Shown: positions 17,706 through 26,895 of the stretch, piece after piece
How the letters are laid out: each line of letters starts with the position of its first letter
How positions within the stretch are numbered: position 1 is the stretch's first letter
Source of the DNA: Flavobacterium psychrophilum
GTDB taxonomy: Bacteria > Bacteroidota > Bacteroidia > Flavobacteriales > Flavobacteriaceae
DNA: 64,000 nucleotides
NCBI GenBank assembly: GCA_001708385.1
Contig: CP012388.1
Span: 2,852,001 to 2,916,000 of the forward strand
Direction: 5' to 3'
Program-made: the position numbers and the translations under genes
The notes under the pieces: model-generated
What the model was told of the DNA's origin: nothing
Databases searched by the model: none
What the model saw: only the letters and a program-made list of their open reading frames with translations

Positions 17706-18719
17706 CTAGCTCCTTATTTTTTGCTCCCATTTCCATGCAGAAGCAAGAGCATCTTCTAAAGAAAGCTGAGATTTCCAACCTAATACATTGTTTGCTTTTT
17801 CGGTATCGGCATAAGCTTCTGTAACGTCACCGGGGCGTTTGTCTACAATTTTGTAGTTAAGTTTCTGACCGCTTACTTTCTCAAAAGCATTAATAACTTC
17901 AAGAACAGAGCTTCCCGTACCAGTTCCCAGGTTAAATACCTCCACTTTTTCAAGGTTAGCTTTTTTAACCAGTCGCTGTAATGCTGTTACGTGTGCTTTG
18001 GCAAGATCTACCACGTGAATGTAATCACGAACACATGTACCGTCTGCTGTTGGGTAGTCGTCACCAAAAACAGATAGTTCTTTGCGTAATCCCATTGCTG
18101 TTTGCGTAATAAACGGTACCAGGTTTTGAGGAGTGCCTTTTGGCAGCTCACCAATGTTTACCGACTCATGAGCCCCAACGGGGTTAAAGTAGCGTAAAAG
18201 TATTGCGTTAATGCCGCTTACATTGGCTACATCTTTTATGATTTCCTCTCCAATCTGTTTCGTGTTTCCGTACGGAGACATAGCAGGCTGTATCGGTGCA
18301 TTTTCTGTAATTGGCATTGTTTCGGCTTGTCCGTAAACGGTACATGACGAACTGAATATAAAGTGTGCTTGAGGTTTGCTTTGCATTTCCTGTAATAAGT
18401 ACACTAATGTGCCAAGGTTGTTTTCGTAATATAATAATGGGTTTTCAACACTTTCTCCCACAGCTTTAGACGCTGCAAAGTGAATTATACCCGATACATC
18501 GCTGTATTTTTTAAAGAACTCCTTAACGCTCGCTTTCTCGCGAAGGTCTATTTGTTCAAAATCAGGTTTTTTGCCTGTAATAGCTTCAATGCCTTTAAGA
18601 ACATCAATAGAAGAGTTCGAAAGGTCGTCGATCACAACTACGTCAAAGCCTTCGTTCTGAAGCTCAACTACAGTGTGCGAACCGATAAAGCCAAGGCCGC
18701 CTGTTACAAGAATTTTCAT
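17706..18719 (-). CDS. galE: UDP-glucose 4-epimerase GalE
   Basis: The 337-residue short-chain dehydrogenase interconverts UDP-glucose and UDP-galactose with bound NAD. It shows the Rossmann motif TGGLGFIGSH (6-15), SSCTVYG (124-130) and the catalytic Tyr150-x3-Lys154 (YGNTK). It lies about 90 bases downstream of the sugar aminotransferase gene on the same strand, so the two form a nucleotide-sugar unit feeding surface polysaccharide synthesis. The gap between them contains low-complexity GGTTG/GTTAG repeats. Confidence 0.94.
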   Translation of the reverse strand: MKILVTGGLGFIGSHTVVELQNEGFDVVVIDDLSNSSIDVLKGIEAITGKKPDFEQIDLREKASVKEFFKKYSDVSGIIHFAASKAVGESVENPLLYYENNLGTLVYLLQEMQSKPQAHFIFSSSCTVYGQAETMPITENAPIQPAMSPYGNTKQIGEEIIKDVANVSGINAILLRYFNPVGAHESVNIGELPKGTPQNLVPFITQTAMGLRKELSVFGDDYPTADGTCVRDYIHVVDLAKAHVTALQRLVKKANLEKVEVFNLGTGTGSSVLEVINAFEKVSGQKLNYKIVDKRPGDVTEAYADTEKANNVLGWKSQLSLEDALASAWKWEQKIRS

Positions 18720-18812
18720 AATATGTTTTTTGGTTGATTATTGGTTGCCGGTTGTTAGTTGTCGGTTGATGGCAACTTCTGTCCAGCAACTGTTAACGAA
18801 CAATTCTTAACT

Positions 18813-19943
18813 TTATTTCAGAAACTCTAAAATGCTGTCGGTAATAAATTTAATCTGCTCATCATCCAGTTCAGTGTGCATTGGCAGCGATATAACTTCT
18901 TTTACCAATTGATTGGTAACCGGAAAATCAGCCTCGTTGTAACGTGCATCGGCGTATGCCTTCTGACTGTGAAGCGGAATAGGGTAATAAATAGCACACG
19001 GAATACCTTTGTCTAGAAGGTGCTGCATAAGTCCGTCCCTGTCAGCATTAAGTATACGTAATGTATACTGGTGGAACACGTGGCTGTCCCTGTCGCCTTT
19101 AATTACCGGAGTAACAATGTTAGCGTGGCCTGCAAGAGCATCACTATATTTCTGGGCAGCTGTTTGCCTTGCGTCGTTATAAGTATCAAGGTTTGGAAGT
19201 TTTGCATTAAGCACTGCTGCCTGAATACTGTCTAACCTCGAGTTAACGCCTACAACATCGTGGTGGTAGCGAACATACATACCGTGGTTTACAATACCTC
19301 TAAGTTTGTGTGCAAGATCATCATCATTTGTAAAAATTGCACCACCATCGCCATAGCAGCCAAGGTTTTTAGATGGAAAGAAAGAGGTTGAAGCCACATG
19401 GCCTATAACACCTGCTTTTTTCTTAGAACCATCTGCATATTTATAATCGGCACCAATAGCCTGTGCGTTATCTTCAATAACATAAAGGTTGTGCTCTGTG
19501 GCAAGTGCCATAATAGCTTCCATATCGGCAGCCTGCCCAAAAAGGTGAACGGGAACAATTGCTTTTGTTTTTGGCGTTATAGCTTTTTTGATCGCTTCAA
19601 CAGAAATGTTGAAAGTATCCGGCTCAACATCAACTAAAACCGGAGTAAGCTGAAGCAACGCAATAACCTCAACGGTAGCAGCAAAAGTAAAGTCGGCTGT
19701 AATAACCTCATCGCCCGGTTTAAGGTCAAGGCCCATCATAGCAATCTGAAGCGCATCGGTTCCGTTTGCACACGGAATTACGTGTTTTGCATCAAGATAG
19801 GTTTCAAGGTTTTTCTGGAAACTGTGTACCTGTGGTCCGTTAATATATGCTGTGGTATCTAAAACTTCCTGAATGGAAGCATTTACTGTATCTTTAATCT
19901 GGTCGTACTGACTTTTCAGGTCAACCATTTGGATTTTCTTCAT
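18813..19943 (-). CDS. DegT/DnrJ/EryC1/StrS sugar aminotransferase
   Basis: A 376-residue PLP enzyme that transaminates keto-sugar nucleotides for lipopolysaccharide or capsule. PLP Lys192 lies in TSFFPSKNLGCYGDGG, phosphate and ring contacts are in NGTDALQIA, and the Asp pairing with the PLP nitrogen is in VIEDNAQAIG. The close match to the WlbE/DesV/FdtB type suggests a 3-amino sugar, but this cannot be fixed. It has a consensus promoter (19968-19998) and precedes galE. Confidence 0.92.
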   Translation of the reverse strand: MKKIQMVDLKSQYDQIKDTVNASIQEVLDTTAYINGPQVHSFQKNLETYLDAKHVIPCANGTDALQIAMMGLDLKPGDEVITADFTFAATVEVIALLQLTPVLVDVEPDTFNISVEAIKKAITPKTKAIVPVHLFGQAADMEAIMALATEHNLYVIEDNAQAIGADYKYADGSKKKAGVIGHVASTSFFPSKNLGCYGDGGAIFTNDDDLAHKLRGIVNHGMYVRYHHDVVGVNSRLDSIQAAVLNAKLPNLDTYNDARQTAAQKYSDALAGHANIVTPVIKGDRDSHVFHQYTLRILNADRDGLMQHLLDKGIPCAIYYPIPLHSQKAYADARYNEADFPVTNQLVKEVISLPMHTELDDEQIKFITDSILEFLK

Positions 19944-19967
19944 TTGTGCAGAAATTATTAATCAACG

Positions 19968-19998
19968 CAAAACTACTAATTTAATGACTGCCTGCCAA
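19968..19998 (-). promoter_or_regulatory. Promoter of the aminotransferase-galE unit
   Basis: On the minus strand TTG (19998-19996), 20 bases, TAGTTTTG (19975-19968), about 25 bases before the ATG. Confidence 0.7.
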
Positions 19999-20044
19999 TG
20001 AAAATGGCATAAAGTATGTAATTTAGCACCTCAATTTTAAGCCT

Positions 20045-21274
20045 ATGTTTTTTCTATATAACATCCTTACTCTAATTGCCAAATCTGTACTGAATATAGT
20101 AGCACTTTTTAGCCCCAAGATCAGGCTTTTTGTTGATGGCAGAAAGACAGTTTTTGCCACTTTACAAGAAAAAATTAAACCGGGTGATAAGACTATTTGG
20201 TTTCACGCTGCATCGCTTGGCGAATATGAACAGGGGCTTCCGGTTATGGAAAAAGTCAGGGCACTGCACCCCGATCATAAAATTGTAGTTACCTTTTTTT
20301 CGCCTTCGGGATACGAGGTGCGTAAAAATGCCACCACTGCCGACGTAATTGTATACCTGCCAATGGATACCATTGCCAACGCCAAAAAGTTTGTGGCAAT
20401 GGTAAATCCGCAAAAGGTGTTTTTTATTAAGTATGAGTTCTGGCCTAACTATCTTAATGAGCTTAAAAAAGCAGATGTCCCTGTGTATCTTATTTCGGGA
20501 CTGTTCAGGGAAAGCCAGATGTTCTTTAAGTGGTACGGCGGTTTTTACAGAAAGGCGTTAAAAACATTCACACACTTTTTTGTGCAGTATGAAAGTTCTA
20601 AAATGCTGCTGCATAAAATTGGATTTACGAATGTAACTATAAGCGGCGATACCCGTTACGACCGTGTTAGCGAAATATTGGAACGCGATAACACCCTGTC
20701 ATTTATTGAAGAATTTAAAAATGATAAAGTAACCGTTGTATTTGGTAGTTCATGGCCCAAAGATGAAGCGATGTTTGCCGATTTTATAAATACAGCAGTC
20801 GATACAAAATTCATTATTGCGCCACATACCATTGGAGCAGATCATATTGCTGATATCAAAAATAGCCTGAGTAAAAAAGTGGTACTGTTCTCTGAAAAAG
20901 AAGGTAAAAACCTTGCAGAATATGATGTGCTTATTATCAACATTATTGGGATACTGACCAAAATTTACAGCTACGCCGATGTGGCTTATGTTGGCGGCGG
21001 TTTTGGTACTGCCGGTCTGCACAATATATTAGAACCCGCTGCTTTTGGTGTGCCAATCATTATTGGGCCTAATCACCAGAAATTCCCCGAGGCTGTGGCT
21101 TTGGTAAGTATGGGAGGCTGCCTTGCAGTGAAAGATAAAGCTGAAATGAATGATGCCCTTTCATCGCTTGTGTATAACGACGATTATAGATGGGAAACTG
21201 GCCACGTAGCCGATACTTTTGTGCGCATGAACCGTGGTGCTGTAAATATTATACTTAAAAATATTGAAGACTAA
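20045..21274 (+). CDS. waaA: 3-deoxy-D-manno-octulosonic acid transferase WaaA
   Basis: The 409-residue GT30 enzyme adds KDO from CMP-KDO to lipid A precursor at the inner membrane. An N-terminal membrane anchor (1-22) is followed by WFHAASLGEYEQ with the catalytic Glu60, a second Rossmann domain with VVFGSSWPKDE, and the nucleotide site GGGFGTAGLHNILEPAAFGVPIIIGPNHQKFPEA. Its last base is shared with the following GNAT start (TAATG), so the two are translationally coupled. Confidence 0.95.
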   Translation: MFFLYNILTLIAKSVLNIVALFSPKIRLFVDGRKTVFATLQEKIKPGDKTIWFHAASLGEYEQGLPVMEKVRALHPDHKIVVTFFSPSGYEVRKNATTADVIVYLPMDTIANAKKFVAMVNPQKVFFIKYEFWPNYLNELKKADVPVYLISGLFRESQMFFKWYGGFYRKALKTFTHFFVQYESSKMLLHKIGFTNVTISGDTRYDRVSEILERDNTLSFIEEFKNDKVTVVFGSSWPKDEAMFADFINTAVDTKFIIAPHTIGADHIADIKNSLSKKVVLFSEKEGKNLAEYDVLIINIIGILTKIYSYADVAYVGGGFGTAGLHNILEPAAFGVPIIIGPNHQKFPEAVALVSMGGCLAVKDKAEMNDALSSLVYNDDYRWETGHVADTFVRMNRGAVNIILKNIED

Positions 21275-21723
21275 TGGAAGCTGTGTTTAAACCTATAGAA
21301 GCCCAAGATATTCCGGTAGTGATCGCTATGATGGAAGAATTTTACGCGATAGATAATTATCCGATTGATGCTGATGTATCACGCGGACTTATGCATGAAT
21401 TTCTTGAGAATGATTCTTTGGGAAGGGGATGGGTTATATTAAAAGAAAATGAGCCTGTTGGATATGTGATAATGACGTTTGTATTCTCGTTTGAATACAA
21501 AGGTAGAATTGCTTTTCTGGATGAATTATTTATTTCAGAAAAGGCACGCGGACTCGGTTTTGGAAAGCAGGCACTAGATTTTGTAACCAAACAAGCCAGG
21601 TCTTTATCGGTAAAGATAATTTACCTTGAAATAGAAGGACATAATACTGTAGCCCAAAAGCTATACCTCTCTAAAGGATATGAAATACATAACCGTGGGC
21701 TGATGAAGCTTATGGTGAAGTAA
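21274..21723 (+). CDS. GNAT-family N-acetyltransferase
   Basis: A 149-residue single GNAT domain with the acetyl-CoA loop EKARGLGFGKQAL (motif A) and the C-terminal N-x-x-A-x-x-L-Y segment (NTVAQKLYLSKGYE). The start overlaps the waaA stop in TAATG. Its acceptor is unknown; coupling with waaA is common in Flavobacteria and need not mean shared function. Confidence 0.9.
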   Translation: MEAVFKPIEAQDIPVVIAMMEEFYAIDNYPIDADVSRGLMHEFLENDSLGRGWVILKENEPVGYVIMTFVFSFEYKGRIAFLDELFISEKARGLGFGKQALDFVTKQARSLSVKIIYLEIEGHNTVAQKLYLSKGYEIHNRGLMKLMVK

Positions 21724-21906
21724 TTATAAATTAAACTTCTCTTTGCAAACGTGTTCTTTTACTGTTACAATATTGCCATCGGCATCGGTAACCTGTTTAG
21801 TTATATCTGAACATTCTTTATGATCGTTTGTTACATTAACAAAGATAGCAGCACCCGTTATGGCAAAGGCGACTATTGCGATAAGGAAAAAGATCTTAAT
21901 TTTCAT
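21724..21906 (-). CDS. Small exported or membrane-anchored hypothetical protein
   Basis: A 60-residue protein with an N-terminal hydrophobic helix (IKIFFLIAIVAFAITGAAIFV) and a 35-residue charged tail containing two Cys (ECSDITKQ...EHVCKEKF). The Cys pair would be periplasmic and could form a disulfide. Its stop abuts the stop of the convergent GNAT gene. Being short it could be chance, but the lack of other coding use and the coherent signal-plus-tail layout favour a real gene. Confidence 0.5.
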   Translation of the reverse strand: MKIKIFFLIAIVAFAITGAAIFVNVTNDHKECSDITKQVTDADGNIVTVKEHVCKEKFNL

Positions 21907-21939
21907 AACGATAAGGTTTTAACCTAAAGGTAGAAAATA

Positions 21940-21975
21940 AAAATCCCTAATCACATTTGTGTTAGGGATTTTTTA
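21940..21975. terminator. Hairpin between the small gene and fabD
   Basis: Stem AAATCCCTAA / TTAGGGATTT (21941-21950, 21962-21971) with an A run before and a T run after. It could serve either strand. Confidence 0.6.
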
Positions 21976-22021
21976 TGAGTGCTGTTTTATTCTGACTAAG
22001 AAAAATTTTTAATCTTTATTA

Positions 22022-22116
22022 TAAGATTTCTCAATTCCGCTGCGCTTCATTTGAAATTACAAAACGTTGCGCACTGAATACTGATTACTGCAAATGTCTA
22101 CTGAACACTGCGACTG
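22022..22116. repeat. Degenerate intergenic repeat (ACTGAA/ACTGC-rich)
   Basis: The stretch contains repeated ACTGAATACTGATTACTG / ACTGAACACTGCGACTG words. Similar degenerate words occur at 17680-17705 and 3875-3895. Such junk repeats are common downstream of genes in Flavobacterium and have no evident function. Confidence 0.4.
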
Positions 22117-23001
22117 CTAACTTAAAACTGCAGCTGCTGTCTGTGCTTCAGGAGCAATTTTCTTTACAAGCCCCTGTAGTACATTACCCGGGCCAACTTC
22201 TGTAAACAATGTAGCGCCATCGGCAACCATGTTCTGAACAGACTGTGTCCATTTTACAGGAGCAGTAAGCTGTATGATCAGGTTTTGTTTAATTTCGTCC
22301 GGAGATGTAACCGCGCTTGCAGGCACGTTTTGGTACACAGGGCAAACCGGTGTGCTGAATGTTGTTTTTTCTATAGCTGCTGCAAGTTCTTCGCGTGCAG
22401 GTTCCATCATTGGTGAGTGAAAAGCACCACCTACCGGTAATATAAGAGCACGTTTTGCACCTGCTTCTTTCATGGCAACACATGCTTTTTCAACGGCTGC
22501 AGTTTCTCCCGAAATTACAAGCTGACCCGGGCAGTTATAGTTTGCCGGTACAACAACGCCATCAATAGTTGCACATACATCTTCCACTACTTTATCTTCA
22601 AGGCCTAGTACTGCAGCCATTGTAGATGGCGTTATCTCACATGCTTTTTGCATAGCAAGGGCACGTTGCGATACCAGTTTTAATCCGTCTTCAAAAGTAA
22701 GTGCGCCTGCAGCAACAAGTGCAGAGAATTCGCCTAATGAGTGTCCGGCTACCATCTCGGGCTTAAAATCGTCACCTAAAGTTTTTGCCAGTATAACCGA
22801 ATGTAAAAATACTGCCGGCTGAGTAACTTTGGTTTCTTTTAGTTCTTCGGCAGTGCCTTCAAACATAATATCGGTAATGCGGAAACCTAAAATTTCGTTC
22901 GCTTTTTCAAATAGTTCTTTTGCCTGGGCCGATTTTTCGTAAAGGTCTTTGCCCATTCCTGTAAACTGGGCACCTTGTCCCGGAAATACATATGCTTTCA
23001 T
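22117..23001 (-). CDS. fabD: Malonyl-CoA:ACP transacylase FabD
   Basis: The 294-residue enzyme moves malonyl groups from CoA to acyl carrier protein in fatty-acid synthesis. It shows the oxyanion Gln in FPGQGAQFTGMG, the nucleophile Ser88 in AGHSLGEFSALVAAG, and catalytic His195 in GGAFHSPMM. Length and motifs are full. It is a single gene ahead of a 346-base gap (23002-23347). Confidence 0.96.
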   Translation of the reverse strand: MKAYVFPGQGAQFTGMGKDLYEKSAQAKELFEKANEILGFRITDIMFEGTAEELKETKVTQPAVFLHSVILAKTLGDDFKPEMVAGHSLGEFSALVAAGALTFEDGLKLVSQRALAMQKACEITPSTMAAVLGLEDKVVEDVCATIDGVVVPANYNCPGQLVISGETAAVEKACVAMKEAGAKRALILPVGGAFHSPMMEPAREELAAAIEKTTFSTPVCPVYQNVPASAVTSPDEIKQNLIIQLTAPVKWTQSVQNMVADGATLFTEVGPGNVLQGLVKKIAPEAQTAAAVLS

Positions 23002-23139
23002 ATTATAGGTATTTGTTTCTGTTTTGTTTGCTCCGCAAAAATAAGGATTTTTTGCGATTACCAGTCGCTGATATTTTTAGGTAACATTGCTTATTGTGTT
23101 GCGGTTGATATTTAACACAATAATTAACATATTGGCTTA

Positions 23140-23169
23140 TTGCAGTATAATTTATAATTTCTACTTTTG
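23140..23169 (+). promoter_or_regulatory. Consensus promoter with no gene immediately after
   Basis: TTG (23140-23142), 19 bases, TACTTTTG (23162-23169). It drives a transcript beginning near 23174 that meets a terminator at 23219-23248. Confidence 0.65.
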
Positions 23170-23173
23170 AAAG

Positions 23174-23248
23174 ACCTTATTAAAGCCCACAGGGTTTTCC
23201 TAAAAATATTTTTTAATTAAATCCCACCAATTCGGAGGGATTTTTTTT
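23174..23248 (+). ncRNA. Candidate small RNA of about 75 bases
   Basis: A consensus promoter sits just upstream and a hairpin AAATCCC-N11-GGGATTT (23219-23243) with eight T closes the stretch. No open reading frame lies between. It could be a stand-alone small RNA or an attenuated leader of the gene at 23372. Confidence 0.45.
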
Positions 23249-23371
23249 GTTAATTATTTTACAAAATGCTTACATGTAATCGTGTAGCTAATCTATCTTT
23301 ACAGTACCAAAAAACATATAGTCTAACGTACCATCTGCTCCTAATTTGTGATGGTCAAAAGTATTTTTGTT

Positions 23372-23653
23372 ATGTCTGATTTTGATAAATTTTCGCTTAA
23401 ATGTAACTATTCATGGTCTGATGCGGATAAAGCAAACAGATATGAAAATAGTAGGGCTGATGATGTTATTAATACCAATAACGGTTATCAGGTGCTGGAC
23501 TTTATAAATCATTTTATGGAAGTAGCCGGGCACAGATCGCTGGAGTCTTTTAACAGGGTTGAAAAAATGGTAAAGAGGGAACTTCCCGAAAACTTTACTA
23601 CCAGAAAAGAAATTGAAAGCTGGTTAAGCAAGAACATGTACAAAAGGGTGTAA
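23372..23653 (+). CDS. Hypothetical small protein
   Basis: A 93-residue cytosolic protein if started at the ATG at 23372 (MSDFDKFSLKCNYSW); an in-frame ATG at 23351 would add seven residues. It has no recognised domain. The C-terminus (SLESFNRVEKMVKRELPENFTTRKEIESWLSKNMYKRV) is a run of amphipathic helices. It follows the candidate small RNA and faces the bestrophin gene. Confidence 0.6.
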   Translation: MSDFDKFSLKCNYSWSDADKANRYENSRADDVINTNNGYQVLDFINHFMEVAGHRSLESFNRVEKMVKRELPENFTTRKEIESWLSKNMYKRV

Positions 23654-23682
23654 AAAAAAGCCGCCCCCTTTCGGGAACGGCT
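23652..23682 (-). terminator. Terminator of the bestrophin gene
   Basis: Stem AGCCG / CGGCT (23659-23663, 23678-23682) with inner CCC/GGG pairs, followed on the minus strand by a T run. Confidence 0.65.
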
Positions 23683-23708
23683 CAACACTTAACAGTATAT
23701 GAACAAAA

Positions 23709-24659
23709 CTAAAGCACAAAGTAAGCATTCTTAACGGGTTGAATATGGTGCAGTTTGTCATCTGTGGGTACTGCCTCATCTTCGAACTCGTTACGGTATT
23801 CGTTAACCATTTGCATAAGATTTCTTTCTATATTATTAGAGATAGATATCATTGGTGTATCTGTAGGCCTGTTCTCAAACGGATCCTGCAGGTGTATAGC
23901 CATTTTCTCGATAAGAAAACATGCAGCAGCAATAGTTGCTATAACAGGAATCTGCATCCATCCTAAGTAATCTGTAAGTCCAAACGGCAATAACAAGATA
24001 AACAGGAACAATGTAAAACGTATGTACATGCTGTAGGTAGTAGGGAATATTGTATTCTTGATACGTTCGCATTTACCCATCCAGTCACACAATCTTGTTA
24101 ACGTATTGTCTAACTCTACCTGTTGGTAGGTGTTTATTTTTCCCTGGTCTTTTGCTTTTTTTATTTCTTTAGCGTGGAGCATAAGGATTGCATTAGGTAC
24201 ATGTTTATGGTTCTTTACGAAACGCAACTCTTTCTCTGACAGTAACGTCTGTATTGGCTTTATTGGATCTTTACCTCTTAAAGACTGGGCAAGGCTATAG
24301 CACCACGCCGACTGCCTTTTTGCAAAACCTTCTTTAAATTCATTTGCTTCTACAGAAAAGGTTGGATCATCGTAAAAGGTAATGATCTGACGTAATAGCG
24401 ATCGAGAATCATTTACTATTGCACCCCATACAATGCGGGCTTCCCACCAACGGTCATACGCCTGGTTCGATTTAAACGCCAGTAGCAGCGATATAATAGT
24501 ACCTATAATAGTAGGTACTGCGATAGGTATGTTTATAGAGATGGCATGGTAAAAGTGGTGAATTATCTCAAATCCTATTGTGTACACTATAACCAGCGCA
24601 AGCTCAACCTTAATTTTTCCAAGCACATATTTTAGCGGTATTCTTTTCTTTAATAGCAT
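23709..24659 (-). CDS. Bestrophin-family ion channel
   Basis: A 316-residue membrane protein of the bestrophin/YneE family, which forms pentameric anion or cation channels. Visible: N-terminal helices, the IPLKYVLGKIKVELALVIVYTIGF opening, the conserved AFKSNQAYDRWWEARIVWGAIVNDSR segment, and paired helices near 205-245. It is followed in the same direction by nothing close; upstream lies the Usp-like gene (37-base gap), so the two may be co-transcribed. Confidence 0.9.
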   Translation of the reverse strand: MLLKKRIPLKYVLGKIKVELALVIVYTIGFEIIHHFYHAISINIPIAVPTIIGTIISLLLAFKSNQAYDRWWEARIVWGAIVNDSRSLLRQIITFYDDPTFSVEANEFKEGFAKRQSAWCYSLAQSLRGKDPIKPIQTLLSEKELRFVKNHKHVPNAILMLHAKEIKKAKDQGKINTYQQVELDNTLTRLCDWMGKCERIKNTIFPTTYSMYIRFTLFLFILLLPFGLTDYLGWMQIPVIATIAAACFLIEKMAIHLQDPFENRPTDTPMISISNNIERNLMQMVNEYRNEFEDEAVPTDDKLHHIQPVKNAYFVL

Positions 24660-24696
24660 AATCTTTTCATTTTAATTTAAACGGAATCACTCGTCA

Positions 24697-25416
24697 TTAT
24701 ATCACAGCCTCTTCGTAAATAGACAACACGGGTAAACCAAGTGTGTCGTTTACGTTAATCCCTTTTTTATTCCTTATTTTTTCCGGCTTACGTGTTTCAA
24801 TAAGCAGGTCGATGTTGTTTTTTGATATTGCTTCTGTAATCTGCGAACCTAGTTCGGCCGGGTATTGTTCGCTTATTGTAGCCTGGCTTACAATTTTAAA
24901 GCTAAACTGTGTATTAATGTGTTTTTGTAGTTGTTGTACGTCCAGTTGGTTTTTGTTGTGTTCCAGGTAAAGGGCTTTATTAAATTCACTCTCCTGGCAA
25001 TCTATAGTAAGATGTAGCATCGGTATCCTGCTGTTGGCAAGAAGTCCCAGAAAGTGGTGATGTATTTTACCTGTCTCTTTTTTATAAGATGCCGGAATTA
25101 TAATCAGGTTAGTACCCAGATGCTCAAGTAGGTTTTTTAGCAACGGTGCAGACAATCCGTACTGGTTGTGAATTTCCAGCCTGCAATTATCGGTGGCATA
25201 GGCAGCCTTTCGGCAGTTTTCTAAAACCGTCGATTGGGCAGTAGTGTTAGTGTATTTTGTTTTACGTAAAAAATAGGCAGCCGATTCAGCTTCCGGGGCT
25301 TCATTAAGAAGTACCATTGTGATTACGCAATTTGCGCCGGCCGATTGTTTAATGGCCGCTTTTACAGAATATAAAGTATCATGCTGCAGCGTTGTAGGGA
25401 CAAGTATGTTCTTCAT
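24697..25416 (-). CDS. Usp-like stress protein
   Basis: The 239-residue protein begins MKNILVPTTLQHDTLYSVKAAI, as in universal stress proteins, and has two Usp-like halves: (1) residues about 1-140 ending NLIIIPASYKKETGKIHHHFLGLLANSRIPMLHL; (2) about 145-239. The ATP-binding G-x2-G-x9-G(S/T) motif is absent, so nucleotide binding is doubtful. It lies between the two-component system and bestrophin on the same strand. Confidence 0.7.
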   Translation of the reverse strand: MKNILVPTTLQHDTLYSVKAAIKQSAGANCVITMVLLNEAPEAESAAYFLRKTKYTNTTAQSTVLENCRKAAYATDNCRLEIHNQYGLSAPLLKNLLEHLGTNLIIIPASYKKETGKIHHHFLGLLANSRIPMLHLTIDCQESEFNKALYLEHNKNQLDVQQLQKHINTQFSFKIVSQATISEQYPAELGSQITEAISKNNIDLLIETRKPEKIRNKKGINVNDTLGLPVLSIYEEAVI

Positions 25417-25496
25417 GATGTATAATCTTTTTGCGGTTATACATACAAACTAACAACCCTAAAATAAGAGCGGACTTAAAATAACGTTAGAAAATC

Positions 25497-26894
25497 CTAA
25501 GATTTTACATTAGATTTTTTAATCTTATCTTTATGAAAGACAATACTTACCACGGTTCCCTTGTCGGGTTCCGACTGAATAATCAATTCACCACTATGCA
25601 TTCGTATAATTTTCATAGCGAGAGGTAAACCTAAACCATAGCCTGTGTAGCGTGATGCTTTTTTGCCACGGAAAAAAGGTTCATAAAGATATGGAATGTC
25701 TTCGGGCGGAATGCCAATACCTATATCGGTAATAACAATTTTAATATCTTTTGTATCTGCGGTAAGCGAAACAAAAACCTCTTCATTGTCTGAATATTTT
25801 ACGCCATTGCTAATAATATTGCCAATAGCAAGTTCCAGTAAAGGCCTGTTGCAGGGCAGCATAAGCAGATTCTCATCTTCAGGCATATCATTAAGTTTAA
25901 TGCTTATGCGGTTGTTAGGGTAAAGCCTGTCAAGGTCGCATTTTACATCCATAAGCAATTCGTCTATGCGTGTAATATCCTGAACCTGTTTCGTGCCATC
26001 GTAACCAGTCTGTGTAAGCTTTAATAAACTTTCGGTTAAATTGCTGAGGCGCGATGCCTGCCTGCTGATGCTCTCTAATGCAATAGTATATTCCTCGGGG
26101 TCACGCTCTTTAAGAAGTGCAATCTCGGTTTCCGCAAGAATCGTCGTAATTGGTGTCTTTAACTCATGTGAAGCATTATTGATAAAATTCGCCTGAATTT
26201 CAAACGAAGTTTCCAGCCTGTCGAGCATATCGTTAAAAGTCTTGGTCAGGTCGGTAATTTCATCAGAATCATCCAGTCCTGGAAGCGGAAGGCGATTATG
26301 CAGGTTAGAAGCACTAATGCGTTTTACTTCTTTAGTGATCCTTGAAACGGGATTGATAACCCTCCTTGCCAAAAAGCGTCCAAAAAAATAGGCTAGGATT
26401 ATAAAGCCTATACCACCAAAAAGCATAATACGGGTTATATATATGGTACTTGTATTACCACGTCGGTCTTTTGCGGTTACAATTACCATGTATTTAAGTC
26501 CGTTCTCTTCAAAGATCTGCGCGTAATAATAACGGTGTTCTTCCTGCATCACCCAGGAGGTTCCTGTTTTCATGGCTTCCTCATAAAATTCATGAGGTAG
26601 GTGCAGCGCGGTATTGTATTCAAAAGAATTAGCACCGTTAACCTTAAGTACAAAGTCGTTTTCGTCTATAAGCTCTTCCAGTCCGTGTTTTTTAAGCTCG
26701 CGATAGTAACGGGCTTTTTCAGGATCGTTCTGGTAGTGTATTGAAGCAACGATCTTTGCCCTGTCCTGAAGGCGTTTCAGGAAATAGTATTGGTTGTTCT
26801 GCTTAAAAAGAAAAAACACCACAACACACAGCAAGAGTGTACTGAGGCCCGAAAGCGTAATGTAGGTGACAATTATTTTTCTTCTTATCTGCAT
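25497..26894 (-). CDS. Two-component sensor histidine kinase
   Basis: A 465-residue membrane kinase: helix 1 (about 9-31), periplasmic sensor (about 32-152), helix 2 (about 154-175), HAMP (about 172-228), HisKA with phospho-acceptor His243 (NASHELKTPI), and HATPase_c with the N box NIISNGVKYS and GIGIPPED / GYGLGL boxes. It follows its response regulator with one base between, so they are one operon. The signal is unknown. Confidence 0.93.
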   Translation of the reverse strand: MQIRRKIIVTYITLSGLSTLLLCVVVFFLFKQNNQYYFLKRLQDRAKIVASIHYQNDPEKARYYRELKKHGLEELIDENDFVLKVNGANSFEYNTALHLPHEFYEEAMKTGTSWVMQEEHRYYYAQIFEENGLKYMVIVTAKDRRGNTSTIYITRIMLFGGIGFIILAYFFGRFLARRVINPVSRITKEVKRISASNLHNRLPLPGLDDSDEITDLTKTFNDMLDRLETSFEIQANFINNASHELKTPITTILAETEIALLKERDPEEYTIALESISRQASRLSNLTESLLKLTQTGYDGTKQVQDITRIDELLMDVKCDLDRLYPNNRISIKLNDMPEDENLLMLPCNRPLLELAIGNIISNGVKYSDNEEVFVSLTADTKDIKIVITDIGIGIPPEDIPYLYEPFFRGKKASRYTGYGLGLPLAMKIIRMHSGELIIQSEPDKGTVVSIVFHKDKIKKSNVKS

Positions 26895-26895
26895 A

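Noticed and set aside
17680..18800. ACTGAA/GGTTG-type words around galE and elsewhere
   Set aside because: Degenerate intergenic repeats common in Flavobacterium; irregular spacing, so not CRISPR and not a coding repeat.
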